From Rhodococcus sp. HNM0563 (GTDB lineage Bacteria > Actinomycetota > Actinomycetes > Mycobacteriales > Mycobacteriaceae): a DNA stretch of 64,000 bases. The DNA lies in the NCBI RefSeq assembly GCF_012726195.1, contig NZ_JAASAF010000010.1, forward strand, positions 1 through 64,000, given 5' to 3'. Made by a program: the position numbers and the translations under genes. Every line of letters begins with the position of its first letter. The first letter of the stretch is position 1. Shown one piece after another: positions 39,498 to 49,170 of this stretch. The notes beneath the pieces are model-generated. The model saw only the letters and a list, made by a program, of their open reading frames with translations. It did not search any database and had not been told where the DNA came from.

Positions 39498-40840
39498 GGC
39501 TGCTCCTGACCCGGATCGTCGTGGTCGGTGGGGGTCAGCAATAGACGGTCGATGCGGTGGCCGTCCATCTCTAGGATCCGGGCGAGCCACGGGGGGTCGT
39601 CGTGGTCGCGGGCAGGGAGCGGGATTTCGTCGTGGATCTCGGGGATGCGACCGAGTTCGGTGAGGACGAGCCCGCCGATCGTCTCGTAGTCGCCGTCGGG
39701 CGCGCGGTAGCCGGTGAGGCGTTCGACCTCGTCGATGCGCAGGAGCCCGGAGCACGACCATCCGTTGCCGAGTGGGTGCGCGTCGGGTTGTGGTTCGTCG
39801 TGTTCGTCGCGGACGTCTCCGATGATCTCCTCGACGAGGTCCTCCATGGTCACGATCCCGGCGGTGCCGCCGTATTCGTCGGCGACGAGGGCGACCTGCA
39901 TTCCGTGGGCGCGGACTCGCTCCATGACGGTGTCGCCGTCGAGGGTCGACGGCACGATCGGCACTTTTCGGGCGAGATCCCGGACGGCGGTGGTGCCGCG
40001 CCGGTCGGCGGTGACAGTGAATGCGTGTTTGACGTGGACAACGCCGAGTGTGGAGTCCAGATCGGCGTCGATCACCGGGAATCGGGAGTATCCGGTGCGG
40101 GAGGACAATGCGATCAGGTCGAGGACGGTGTCGCGCTGATCGAGGCATTCGATGGTCACGCGCGGGGTCATGAGGTCTTCGGCAGTGCGTTCACCGAAGC
40201 GCAGTGAACGGTCGACGAGGCGGGCTGTGGATTCGTCGAGGACTCCGCCTTCAGCGGAGGCGCGGACGAGGGAGCCGAGTTCCTGAGGAGAGCGCGCCGA
40301 GCGTAATTCTTCTGCGGGTTCGATGCCCATGCGCCGCAGGATGCGGTTGGCGGTGCCGTTGAGGCCGTTGATGGCCCAGCGGAAGACCAGCGAGAAGCCG
40401 GCTTGGAGGCCGGCGGTGGTGCGGGCGGTGGCCATGGGCCGGGAGATGGCGATGTTCTTCGGGACGAGTTCACCGAAGATCATGGAGAAGGACGTTGCGA
40501 GGACGAGCGCGACGATCAGGGACAGGGTGCCGGCAGTGTTCTCGGACAGCCCGATGGCCCCGAATACCGGGTTGAGGAAGCGGGCGAGGACGGGTTCGGC
40601 GAGGTAGCCGGTGATCAGGGTGGTGATGGTGATGCCGAGTTGGGCGCCGGACAGTTGGAACGAGAGGGTGCTGTGGGCGTGCTGTACCTGGCGGGCGCGG
40701 GCGTCGCCGCCTCGGGCGTGTGCTTCGACGGTGCTGCGTTCGAGGGCGGTCAGGGAGAACTCGGCAGCGACGAACAGTGCGGTGCCTGCGGTGAGTGCGA
40801 CGAAGCCGAGGAGGCTGAGGATGGACAGGGCGACGGACAT
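39494..40840 (-). CDS. CNNM/hemolysin-C family membrane protein with CorC_HlyC domain (Rv1842c-like)
   Basis: 448 residues. A CNNM transmembrane domain (about 1-190; ALFVAAEFSLTALERSTVEA; SGAQLGITITTLITGYLAEP; FGELVPKNIAISRP) precedes a CBS pair (about 215-345; ALVADEYGGTAGIVTMEDLV) and a C-terminal CorC_HlyC domain (about 360-448; GDYETIGGLVLTELGRIP). Paired with the shorter paralog downstream (ATGA overlap), as in mycobacteria, which suggests a heteromeric cation transporter. A TAGAAT -10 element at 40975-40980 may drive both. Confidence 0.9.
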   Translation of the reverse strand: MSVALSILSLLGFVALTAGTALFVAAEFSLTALERSTVEAHARGGDARARQVQHAHSTLSFQLSGAQLGITITTLITGYLAEPVLARFLNPVFGAIGLSENTAGTLSLIVALVLATSFSMIFGELVPKNIAISRPMATARTTAGLQAGFSLVFRWAINGLNGTANRILRRMGIEPAEELRSARSPQELGSLVRASAEGGVLDESTARLVDRSLRFGERTAEDLMTPRVTIECLDQRDTVLDLIALSSRTGYSRFPVIDADLDSTLGVVHVKHAFTVTADRRGTTAVRDLARKVPIVPSTLDGDTVMERVRAHGMQVALVADEYGGTAGIVTMEDLVEEIIGDVRDEHDEPQPDAHPLGNGWSCSGLLRIDEVERLTGYRAPDGDYETIGGLVLTELGRIPEIHDEIPLPARDHDDPPWLARILEMDGHRIDRLLLTPTDHDDPGQEQP

Positions 40841-40974
40841 CAGTGCCGCTCCGGTGTCGGGGTGGCGGCGGCTTCGGCCGGGGGCATGCCGATAGTGGGT
40901 GCCGCGGGCACCGTGTTCCTCTCGTCGGGTCCGGGATGGATGCTCTGGTCCTGGACAGTGTGGTGAAAGTGGTC

Positions 40975-41003
40975 ATTCTAGTTCGGGGGTCGTGGGCTGT
41001 CTC
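40975..41003 (-). promoter_or_regulatory. Candidate promoter for the CNNM operon
   Basis: On the minus strand TAGAAT (40975-40980) is preceded at a near-standard distance by a GACAGC-like -35. It lies ~135 bp upstream of the first CNNM gene, in the divergent gap before the methyltransferase gene. That 235-bp gap holds nothing else recognisable. Confidence 0.35.
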
Positions 41004-41075
41004 GTGCTGCGGTGCAGTGCATAGGGTGGGACGTACGTGGCTCGCACTGGGCGGCCCGATCGAGGAGGTGGGACG

Positions 41076-41693
41076 TTGGCCGAGCGCATTCGAAGCCAGT
41101 GGGAGGACATCACCGCCGCGGATCCGTCGCATTCGAGTTGGTATGTCGAGCGTTTCCGCACGATGGCGGCGCAGGGTGAGGACATCGTGGGCGAGGCCCG
41201 GTTGATCGACGCGATGTTGACGCGGGGTGCGCGGGTGCTCGATGCGGGGTGTGGTCCGGGCCGGTTGGGTGGCTATCTCCACGGGGTGGGGCATGTCGTG
41301 GTGGGGGTCGATGTCGACCCGGTGCTGATTGCGGCGGCCGAGGAGGACTATCCGGGCCCGACGTGGTTGGTCGGGGATCTGGCCGAGTTGGATCTGCCGA
41401 GTCGTGGTGTGGCGGCGGAGTTCGACGCGATCGTGTGTGCGGGCAATGTGATGACGTTCTTGGCGCCGTCGACGCGTCGGGCGACGTTGGCCGGGTTGGC
41501 GCGGCATCTGGCGCCGTCAGGGCGTGCGGTGGTGGGGTTCGGTGCGGGCCGCGACTACGACTTCGCAGAGTTCCTTGCTGATGCCGCAGCCGGAGGGCTC
41601 ACTCCGGAGCTGTTGCTGTCGACATGGGATCTGCGCCCGTTCGCGGAGGATTCGGATTTCTTGGTTGCGGTGTTGTCGCGGTCGGGGACCTGA
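41076..41693 (+). CDS. Class I SAM-dependent methyltransferase
   Basis: 205 residues from the TTG at 41076. The SAM-binding motif I is VLDAGCGPGRLGGYLHGVG, followed by the acidic loop VVGVDVDPVLIAAAEEDYPG and the post-motif FDAIVCAGNVMTFLAP. Start choice: the TTG has a GGAGG site at 41064-41068. An in-frame GTG at 41037 has no ribosome site but lies ~10 bases after a TAGGGT -10-like element (41022-41027), so a leaderless 218-residue form is also possible. The methyl acceptor is unknown. The stop directly abuts the convergent transporter gene. Confidence 0.83.
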   Translation: MAERIRSQWEDITAADPSHSSWYVERFRTMAAQGEDIVGEARLIDAMLTRGARVLDAGCGPGRLGGYLHGVGHVVVGVDVDPVLIAAAEEDYPGPTWLVGDLAELDLPSRGVAAEFDAIVCAGNVMTFLAPSTRRATLAGLARHLAPSGRAVVGFGAGRDYDFAEFLADAAAGGLTPELLLSTWDLRPFAEDSDFLVAVLSRSGT

Positions 41694-42578
41694 TCAGGAC
41701 CGGGTGGGTTCGGTCGTTGCGGTCTTGTCCGTCACCGGTGTGGTGACGGTGCGGGCGAGCGCGAGCGTGGTCACGGCCATGACCGCGATGGCGATGGCGG
41801 TGGCGATGAGGCCGAGTCCGTCGGTGTCGAGGTGTTCGCCGAGCACGGTGATGCCGAGGACCGCGGCGGCGAGCGGTTCGGCGATCGTCAGGGTGGGTAG
41901 GGAGGCTGTGAGCGACCCGGCCTGGAAGGCGCGTTGCTGCAGGTACATGCCGGTGAGCCCGGCGGTGATCACGGTCCAGAGCTGCCATGAACCGAGAACG
42001 GTGGGTAGGCCGCGTTCCATCAGGTCGGTGACATGTTTGGTGAGGGCGGCCGCGACGCCGTAGAGGATGCCCGCGGCGGTGCCGAGCAGCATGGCGCGGC
42101 GTCTCGGCGTTCCGGGGGCGGTGCCGAGTGCGGCGGTGCAGGCGGCGACGGCCAGGGTGATCGTGAGGGGCAGTGCCCATCGGGTGGCGGCAGCGTCGAT
42201 GTTTCCCGCGGTGGGATTGCCGGCGATCAGGAACATGGCCAACGCGATGCAGAGGGCCGCGGCGAGCAGGAGGGTGCGGCGGTCGGGTCGTCGTCGGGTG
42301 TAGTAGGCGGAGATGGGGATGGCGAACAGCAGCGACGAGACGAGCAGGGGTTGCACGATCAGGACGGTGCCGAGAGCGAGCGCGAGAACTTGGAGGGTGT
42401 AGCCGCCGCCGTCCACGACCACCGCCGCCCACCAGCGTGGGTTGCGGATGAGGCTGGCGACGAGTGGACCGGAGGTGGGAACGGCGGCGGCGGTGCGTTG
42501 CTGGGCGACCATGCTGACGGCGAGCAGCACCGCGGCGGCGAGTGCGCACGTCACAGATGCTGCCGCGGTGCCGGTCAT
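41694..42578 (-). CDS. DMT-superfamily membrane protein (EamA/NIPA-like transporter)
   Basis: 294 residues with nine or ten hydrophobic helices in two repeats. The pattern LLAVSMVAQQRTAAAVP at the N-terminus, YTLQVLALALGTVLIVQPLL and LTASLPTLTIAEPLAAAVLG matches actinobacterial DMT family transporters. The substrate is unknown. It lies 13 bases downstream of gnd on the same strand and may share its transcript. Confidence 0.85.
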   Translation of the reverse strand: MTGTAAASVTCALAAAVLLAVSMVAQQRTAAAVPTSGPLVASLIRNPRWWAAVVVDGGGYTLQVLALALGTVLIVQPLLVSSLLFAIPISAYYTRRRPDRRTLLLAAALCIALAMFLIAGNPTAGNIDAAATRWALPLTITLAVAACTAALGTAPGTPRRRAMLLGTAAGILYGVAAALTKHVTDLMERGLPTVLGSWQLWTVITAGLTGMYLQQRAFQAGSLTASLPTLTIAEPLAAAVLGITVLGEHLDTDGLGLIATAIAIAVMAVTTLALARTVTTPVTDKTATTEPTRS

Positions 42579-42591
42579 GGTCGGGGGCGGG

Positions 42592-44043
42592 TCAGGCTTG
42601 GACTTCGCTGTGGTCGCCGCTCCACAGGGTGTGGAACTTGCCGGGCTTGTCGGTGCGCTCGTAGGTGTGCGCCCCGAAGTAGTCGCGTTGGCCTTGGGTG
42701 AGTGCGGCGGGGAGGCGTTCGGCGCGCAGTCCGTCGTAGTAGGACAGGGAGGACCCGAAGGCGGGGATGGGGATGCCGAGGGTGGTGGCGGTGACCACGA
42801 CGCGTCGCCAGCTGTCGATGCCGGCTTCGATCGCGTCGCGGAAGTAGGGGGCGAGGATCAGGCTGGGCAGTTCCGGATCGGCGTCGTAGGCCTCTTTGAT
42901 GCGGTTGAGGAACTGGGCACGGATGATGCAGCCGCCGCGCCAGATGGTGGCCATGGCGGCGCGGTCGATGTTCCAGCCGTATTCGGCGCTGCCTGCGGCG
43001 ATCTGGTCGAAGCCCTGGGCGTAGGCGACGATCTTGGAAGCGTAGAGGGCGGCGCGGATGTCTTCGGTGAAATGGGCGGCGTCGGTGGGGGTGGCGCCGA
43101 GGGTGCCGGTGGCCAGGTTGCGGGCTGCGGCACGTTGGGTGCGGGAGCCGGACAAGGCGCGGGCGAAGACGGCTTCGGCGATGCCGGTGACGGGGATGCC
43201 GAGGTCGAGGGCTGCTTTGACGGTCCAGCGGCCGGTGCCCTTCTGTTCGGCGGCGTCGACGATGACGTCGACGAGGGGTTTGCCGGTGGTGGCGTCGGTC
43301 TGGCGGAGCACTTCGGCGGTGATTTCGATGAGATACGACTCGAGGGTGCCGGTGTTCCAGTCGGCGAACACGTCGGCGATCTTCGCGGCGTCGTAGCCCA
43401 GTGCGTCGCGCAGCAGGTGATAGGCCTCGCCGATGAGCTGCATGTCGGCGTATTCGATGCCGTTGTGCACCATCTTGACGAAGTGTCCGGCGCCGTCGGG
43501 GCCGACATGGGTGCAGCAGGGGGTGCCGTCGACCTTGGCGGAGACGGCTTCGAGGAGTGGGCCGAGTGCAGCGTAGGACTCGGCGGGGCCGCCGGGCATG
43601 ATGGACGGTCCGTTGAGGGCGCCTTCTTCGCCGCCGGAGATGCCCGCGCCGACGAAGTGCAGGCCGCGTTCGCGTAGGGCGGCTTCGCGGCGGATGGTGT
43701 CGGTGTAGAGGGCGTTGCCGCCGTCGATGATGATGTCGCCCGGTTCCATGGCGTCGGCGAGTTCTTCGATGACGGCGTCGGTGGCGTCGCCGGCTTTGAC
43801 CATGATCAGGACGCGGCGGGGTTTTTCCAGGGAGGCGACGAACTCGTCGATCGTTTCGGTGCGGACGAAGGTGCCGTCGCTGCTGTGTTCGGCGAGCAGG
43901 GCGTCGGTTTTGGCGATGCTGCGGTTGTGCAACGCGACGGTGTAGCCGTGGCGGGCGAAGTTCCGGGCGATGTTGGACCCCATGACGGCCAGGCCGGTCA
44001 CGCCGATCTGGGCGAGTGGGGTCTCGGTGGGTTCGACGGTCAT
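42592..44043 (-). CDS. gnd: 6-phosphogluconate dehydrogenase (NADP-dependent, decarboxylating)
   Basis: 483 residues, the long dimeric form. The coenzyme fingerprint is GVTGLAVMGSNIARNFARHG with the NADP-selecting HNRSIAKTD. The substrate signature is VGAGISGGEEGALNGPSIMP and the catalytic lysine segment HFVKMVHNGIEYADMQLI. It produces ribulose-5-phosphate and NADPH in the oxidative pentose phosphate pathway. The order gnd, M56 peptidase, blaI follows mycobacteria (Rv1844c-Rv1846c). Confidence 0.97.
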   Translation of the reverse strand: MTVEPTETPLAQIGVTGLAVMGSNIARNFARHGYTVALHNRSIAKTDALLAEHSSDGTFVRTETIDEFVASLEKPRRVLIMVKAGDATDAVIEELADAMEPGDIIIDGGNALYTDTIRREAALRERGLHFVGAGISGGEEGALNGPSIMPGGPAESYAALGPLLEAVSAKVDGTPCCTHVGPDGAGHFVKMVHNGIEYADMQLIGEAYHLLRDALGYDAAKIADVFADWNTGTLESYLIEITAEVLRQTDATTGKPLVDVIVDAAEQKGTGRWTVKAALDLGIPVTGIAEAVFARALSGSRTQRAAARNLATGTLGATPTDAAHFTEDIRAALYASKIVAYAQGFDQIAAGSAEYGWNIDRAAMATIWRGGCIIRAQFLNRIKEAYDADPELPSLILAPYFRDAIEAGIDSWRRVVVTATTLGIPIPAFGSSLSYYDGLRAERLPAALTQGQRDYFGAHTYERTDKPGKFHTLWSGDHSEVQA

Positions 44044-44100
44044 GGGTACAGCTTCCCCCGAAATGGGGCGTGATCGAAATCGAACGGGGGAGGAGGTGTG

Positions 44101-45051
44101 TCAGTGGGCGAACAGGCGGGTCAGTTCGGTGAGCCAGGGGACGGCGACGGCGACGGTGGGGATGATGAGGATTGCGGCGGCGGTGATGTAGGCGCACGCG
44201 GAAATGGTCAGGTCGGGGCCGGGGGAGGCGAGTCGCTGTACTCGCAGCAGGGTGGAGGGGCCGCCGACGGCGAGGGCGCCGGTGGGGGTGCGGGCGTCGG
44301 CGCAGGTGATGAGGGCCCGGGCCAGGGGTGCGGGGCCGGTGCGGCGGATGGCGGAGTCGTCGGCGAGCATTTCGACGAGGAGTTGTACGGAGCCGAGGGC
44401 GGAGCCGGAGCGGACCCAGCGGGGGAACGCTTCGTAGACGGCGGTGAATGCTTCGAGGATCAGGTCGTGGCGGGCGCGCAGGTGGGAGTGTTCGTGGCGC
44501 AGGACGGCGCTCAGTTCGTCGTCGTCGAGGTTGTCGAGGGTGCCTTCGGAGAGGACGACGCGGTGCCGGATGCCGGGTAGGCAGTAGGCGATGGGGTCGG
44601 CGCTGTCGAGGATCCGTACGTGGGGGAGGGTGCGGACGGCGGAGAGGTTGTCGCGGCGGTCGAGGAGGTCGACGAGCATGCGGTGGCGGGCGCGGCGGCG
44701 GCGGGTGCGGACACCGACGCGCAGGGTCGAGTAGATGAGGCGGCCGCCGATGAGCAGGGTGAGCATGAACACGACGACGTAGGTCAGCCACAGGGGTAGT
44801 CCGAGCGCGTCGATTTCTTCGAGGGGCCCGGTGGTGGGGCGGCCGTCTTCGCCGGGGACCAGCAGGAGCGCGGCGATGGCCAGGCCGGAGCTGAATGCGG
44901 AGAGTACGGCGGCGAGGGCGACGGCCTGCCACAGGACGAGGGCGGCTCGTGGGTTGCGGTGTGGCCAGGTGGCGCGGGCGAGGAGTCCGGGCACCGGGCC
45001 GGCGAGGAGGAGCGCAAGTATGCCGAATACGAGCGCTGTGGTCGCATTCAT
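44101..45051 (-). CDS. M56/BlaR1-like membrane metallopeptidase (Rv1845c-like)
   Basis: 316 residues with about four membrane helices (6-25, 37-64, 88-108 and a C-terminal one). The zinc-protease motif HEHSH (186-190) sits in VLRHEHSHLRARHDLILEAF, the BlaR1/MecR1 arrangement, but there is no penicillin-binding sensor domain. In this family the protease cleaves or inactivates the BlaI repressor encoded next door. The ATG at 45051 was selected as the first residue of a credible membrane helix; the frame upstream runs antisense-like into blaI. Confidence 0.9.
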   Translation of the reverse strand: MNATTALVFGILALLLAGPVPGLLARATWPHRNPRAALVLWQAVALAAVLSAFSSGLAIAALLLVPGEDGRPTTGPLEEIDALGLPLWLTYVVVFMLTLLIGGRLIYSTLRVGVRTRRRRARHRMLVDLLDRRDNLSAVRTLPHVRILDSADPIAYCLPGIRHRVVLSEGTLDNLDDDELSAVLRHEHSHLRARHDLILEAFTAVYEAFPRWVRSGSALGSVQLLVEMLADDSAIRRTGPAPLARALITCADARTPTGALAVGGPSTLLRVQRLASPGPDLTISACAYITAAAILIIPTVAVAVPWLTELTRLFAH

Positions 45052-45064
45052 GTAGTCGAGTGTG

Positions 45065-45466
45065 TCAGCTTGCGCGTCCGGGGGACCGGTCGGTGCTGTG
45101 TTGGGCTTCGAGTTCGGCGAGGGCTGCGCGCAGTGCGGCTGCTTCGTCGGCGCCGACGCGGCCGACGAAGTGGACGAGGGCGGCGGTGCGTCCGGCGGTT
45201 TCGTCGGCCTGGTCGAGGGCGTCGACCATGAGGCCGGCGACGAGTTCGTCGCGGCCGTGTACCGGGAGGTAGCGGTGGGCGCGGTCATCGCGTTGCTGGA
45301 TGACGAGGTTCTTCTTCGCGAGGCGTTGAAGGACAGTCATGACGGTGGTGTATGCGAGGGAGCGTTGGGCGGAGAGGCCTTCGTGGACCTGTCGCACGGT
45401 TTGGGGTTCGGTGGAGGACCACAGGTGGTCCATCACTGCTCGCTCGAGTTCGCCTAGTGCTGCCAT
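45065..45466 (-). CDS. blaI: BlaI family transcriptional repressor (Rv1846c-like)
   Basis: 133-residue winged-helix repressor of the BlaI/MecI family. It has GELERAVMDHLWSSTEPQTV, then the recognition region RSLAYTTVMTVLQRLAKKNL and a C-terminal dimer helix. It pairs with the adjacent M56 protease. In M. tuberculosis BlaI controls blaC and other genes. A TAGAAT -10 at 45473-45478 lies only seven bases before the ATG, so the mRNA is probably leaderless. A palindrome further upstream is a candidate autoregulatory site. Confidence 0.93.
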   Translation of the reverse strand: MAALGELERAVMDHLWSSTEPQTVRQVHEGLSAQRSLAYTTVMTVLQRLAKKNLVIQQRDDRAHRYLPVHGRDELVAGLMVDALDQADETAGRTAALVHFVGRVGADEAAALRAALAELEAQHSTDRSPGRAS

Positions 45467-45472
45467 ACCGTG

Positions 45473-45518
45473 ATTCTACGGAGTCTCCGACATTTGTGCG
45501 TACTACCTAGGGTCGTAG
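45473..45518 (-). promoter_or_regulatory. blaI promoter and candidate BlaI operator
   Basis: TAGAAT on the minus strand (45473-45478) is the -10. TACTACCTAGGGTCGTAG (45501-45518, plus strand) contains CTAC/GTAG inverted half-sites and covers the -35 zone. BlaI-family operators are TAC-rich inverted repeats, so autorepression is plausible. The site touches the stop codon of the upstream siderophore ATPase gene. Confidence 0.4.
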
Positions 45519-46390
<872 letters not shown>

Positions 46391-46394
<4 letters not shown>

Positions 46395-47530
46395 ACGGAC
46401 ACCTTCCGGTTGGAGCGCACGAGCAGGTACAGCAGGAACGGGCCGCCGAGCGCGGAGGTTACGAGGCCGACCGGCAGGGAGACCGGCAGGATGGTGCGGG
46501 CGATGATGTCGGCGCCGACGACGAGCGCGGCGCCGGTCAGTGCGGAGGCGATGATCGGGGGTCCGGCGGAGCGGACGAGTCGTAGCGCGACCTGGGGTGC
46601 GGCGAGTGCGACGAAGCCGATGGGGCCGGCGGCGGCGGTGGCGATGGCGGCGAGCGCGCATGCGGCGACGAGGAGCATGCCCTGCTGGGATTGCAGGCGG
46701 ATCCCGAGGGAGCGGGCGGTGTCGTCGCCGAGGCGGAGAGCGCCGATGGTGAACGAGGCGATGATCGTCCAGGTTCCGATGACGGCGAGGGCGATCCCGG
46801 CGGGGATGACCTGACTCCAGCTGATCCCGTTGAGGGAGCCGGTGAGCCAGACCTGGGCGCGGGAGACGTCGTTGATGTCGGCGGAGACGAGCATCCAGTT
46901 GGTCAGGCCGATCAGCATGGCGTTGGCGCCGATGCCGATGAGCACGAGCCGGAATCCGTCGACGCCGTTCTTCCAGGCGAGCAGGTAGATCGCGGTGGCG
47001 GTGAGCAGGCCACCGGCGAGGGCGGCCAGGGGTAGGCCGAGGGCGGCGAGGAGTCCGACGACGGTGCCGCCGCTGGTGACGACGATCAGGGCGACGGCAG
47101 CGGCGCTGGCGCCGGCGGTGATGCCGAGGATGTCGGGGCTGGCGAGGGCGTTGCGGGACAACGACTGGGTGATGGCTCCGGAGACGGCGAGGGCCGCACC
47201 GACGACGAGGGCGCCGATGCCGCGGGGGAGTCGCAGGTCGAACACGATGAACCGGTCGAGTCGTTCGCCGCCGCCGAAGAGCACTTCGAGGACTTGGGGC
47301 ACGGACATGGGGTAGTCGCCGCGGCCGAGTCCGATGCACAGGAGCAGGAAGGCGGCGACGGCGAGCAGGAGGCACACCAGCACCTGGCGACCCCGCCATA
47401 CGACGGAGAAGCGGCCGAGGCGGAAGGCGGGGCGGGCGGGGACCGCGGTGGAGCGCTGGACGGGGGTGCGGCGGCGTTCTCCGCCGGTGGTGGGCGGTGC
47501 TGCGGGGTCGATCTTGGTCAGGTCGGTCAC
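46391..47530 (-). CDS. fecD: Ferric-siderophore ABC transporter permease (FecCD)
   Basis: 379 residues. A ~45-residue cytosolic N-terminus precedes a standard FecCD permease of about nine helices. Family motifs: [53 protein letters not shown] and [18 protein letters not shown]. It forms the membrane channel with the other permease. The GTG at 47530 overlaps the stop of the upstream permease gene. Confidence 0.92.
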
Positions 47531-48969
47531 AGCGACACCAGCTTCCGGCGGCGGACGAGGGCAATGAAGAACGGGGCGCCGACCAGGGCGAGCACGATGC
47601 CGACCTGGAGTTCGCCGGGGCGCACGACGATGCGGCCGATGACGTCGGCGAGGACGAGGAGCACGCCGCCGAGTAGGCCTGCGTAGGGGACGAGCCAGCG
47701 GTAGTCGGGGCCGGTGATGGCGCGGGCGATGTGCGGGACGATGAGGCCGACGAAGGCAATGGGCCCGCACGCGGCGGTGGCGGCGCCGGTGAGGATGGTG
47801 ATCACGGTGATGCCGATGACGCGGGTGAGTGCGATGTTGGTGCCCAGGGAGCGGGCGACGTCCTCGCCGAGGCTCAGGACGTTGAGTCCGGGGGTGCTCG
47901 CGAGGGCGATGACGAGGCCGACGACGATGAACGGCAGGACCTGCCAGAGCACGTCCATGCCGCGGCCGGCGACGGATCCGACGACCCAGAAGCGGTAGCC
48001 GTCGAGGCTGGTCTGGTCGAGCAGGACGACGGTTTGAATCATGGCCTGGAGGAAGAAGGCGACGGCGGCGCCGGCGAGGGCCAGGCTCAGGGGGCTCGAG
48101 CCGCCGTTGCCGATGGAGGAGAACCCGAACACGATGACGCTGGCGAACAGGGATCCGGCGAACGCGAACCACAGGTATTCGGCGGGGGTGCTGGTGCCGA
48201 GTAGGTAGATCGAGAGTACGACGAACAGTGCGGCGCCTGCGTTGATGCCGAGGAGCCCGGCGTCGGCGAGCGGGTTGCGGGTGTGGCCTTGGATGAGGGC
48301 GCCTGCGACGCCGAGGGCGATGCCGACGAGTAGTCCGAGCAGGGTGCGGGGGATGCGCAGGGAGTGGATGATCACGTCGGTTTCGGCGCCGTCGTTGACG
48401 AACAGCGCGTGGAACACTTCGGTGAAGGTCATCGGTCGTGCGCCGATTGCGACGCTGGCGAGCAGGACCAGCACGAGCAGCACAGCGAGCGCGAGCAGTC
48501 CCAGGAGTCGTCGGCGTCGGATTCCGGCGACGCTGGTGTCCGCGGGTAGCGGGGTGAAACCGTCGTCGGCGGCGGTGCGGGCCATGACGACCTCGGTGCG
48601 GCGGCGCAGCAGGGCGCGGCGGGGGCCGACGGGGGCGCCGGTGTCGGGGTCTCGGGTGATGAGGTCGGTCCAGGCTTTGCCGAGGCTTGCGCCGGTGCGG
48701 CCTTCCCGGTGGCCGCGGTTCCACAGCAGCACCCCGATGGTGGCGGCCAGTGCGGCGCCGCCGAAGACGACGCGGTCGGTTTGTCCGCCGCCGTTGGCGT
48801 CGCCGAGGGTGTCGACCAGTAGTGCGCCGATGGCGAGGGGGATCGCGAGGAGCGCGAGATCCAGTAGTTCCGCGACGACGCGCCGGGTCGTGGTGGGCGG
48901 TTCGGTGCACTCGGTGGTCGTGGGTTCTGTGGCCGTGAGTGTTGGGGAGGGGGGTCGAATGGTGGCCAC
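47527..48969 (-). CDS. Ferric-siderophore ABC permease (FecCD) with N-terminal RDD domain fusion
   Basis: 480 residues, about 130-150 more than a normal FecCD protein. Residues 29-123 look like an RDD domain: [16 protein letters not shown], a second helix (about 67-84), then [11 protein letters not shown], with the typical [12 protein letters not shown] and closing Arg residues. A linker (124-150) leads into a complete FecCD permease (about 151-480) with [40 protein letters not shown] and [19 protein letters not shown]. It is the first gene of the operon and has a GAGGAG site before the GTG. The RDD part has no known function in iron import; the fusion is unusual as far as I know. Confidence 0.9.
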   Translation of the reverse strand: MATIRPPSPTLTATEPTTTECTEPPTTTRRVVAELLDLALLAIPLAIGALLVDTLGDANGGGQTDRVVFGGAALAATIGVLLWNRGHREGRTGASLGKAWTDLITRDPDTGAPVGPRRALLRRRTEVVMARTAADDGFTPLPADTSVAGIRRRRLLGLLALAVLLVLVLLASVAIGARPMTFTEVFHALFVNDGAETDVIIHSLRIPRTLLGLLVGIALGVAGALIQGHTRNPLADAGLLGINAGAALFVVLSIYLLGTSTPAEYLWFAFAGSLFASVIVFGFSSIGNGGSSPLSLALAGAAVAFFLQAMIQTVVLLDQTSLDGYRFWVVGSVAGRGMDVLWQVLPFIVVGLVIALASTPGLNVLSLGEDVARSLGTNIALTRVIGITVITILTGAATAACGPIAFVGLIVPHIARAITGPDYRWLVPYAGLLGGVLLVLADVIGRIVVRPGELQVGIVLALVGAPFFIALVRRRKLVSL

Positions 48970-49016
48970 GTGCGTGGTGCGCTCCTCGTGACGGCGTGCT
49001 CGGGTGGGTCTGGAGG

Positions 49017-49047
49017 TTAGGTTACGGAATCCTATTTCGGTCTGTCA
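49017..49047 (-). promoter_or_regulatory. IdeR-type iron box on the siderophore-permease promoter
   Basis: TTAGGTTACGGAATCCTAT (49017-49035) matches the IdeR/DtxR consensus TTAGGTTAGGCTAACCTAA at 14-15 of 19 positions. On the minus strand a promoter TGACAG (49042-49047), 17-base spacer, TAACCT (49019-49024) has its -10 inside the box, so iron-loaded IdeR would block it. Confidence 0.85.
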
Positions 49048-49113
49048 CGGGGTGGGTCCGGTCGGTGGGTGTCGGTTCGGTGTGGCGGGTTGCGCGACCC
49101 CCACCCCGAATGT

Positions 49114-49132
49114 AATGGTTAGCCTTACCTAA
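49114..49132 (+). promoter_or_regulatory. IdeR-type iron box upstream of the FhuF-like gene
   Basis: AATGGTTAGCCTTACCTAA matches the IdeR consensus at about 14-15 of 19 positions, with an intact GGTTAG..TTACCTAA core. It lies 38 bases before the ATG at 49171 and 97 bp from the box of the divergent operon. Confidence 0.85.
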
Positions 49133-49170
49133 GCAAACCGCTGGGTTCCTGTCGACAAGAGAGGTGTCGG

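Noticed and set aside
42442-44932. Long open frames on both strands overlapping gnd (411 codons plus, 785 codons minus in another frame).
   Set aside because: Low-complexity Gly/Ala/Val or Arg/Pro-rich translations without motifs. They are shadows of gnd and its neighbours.
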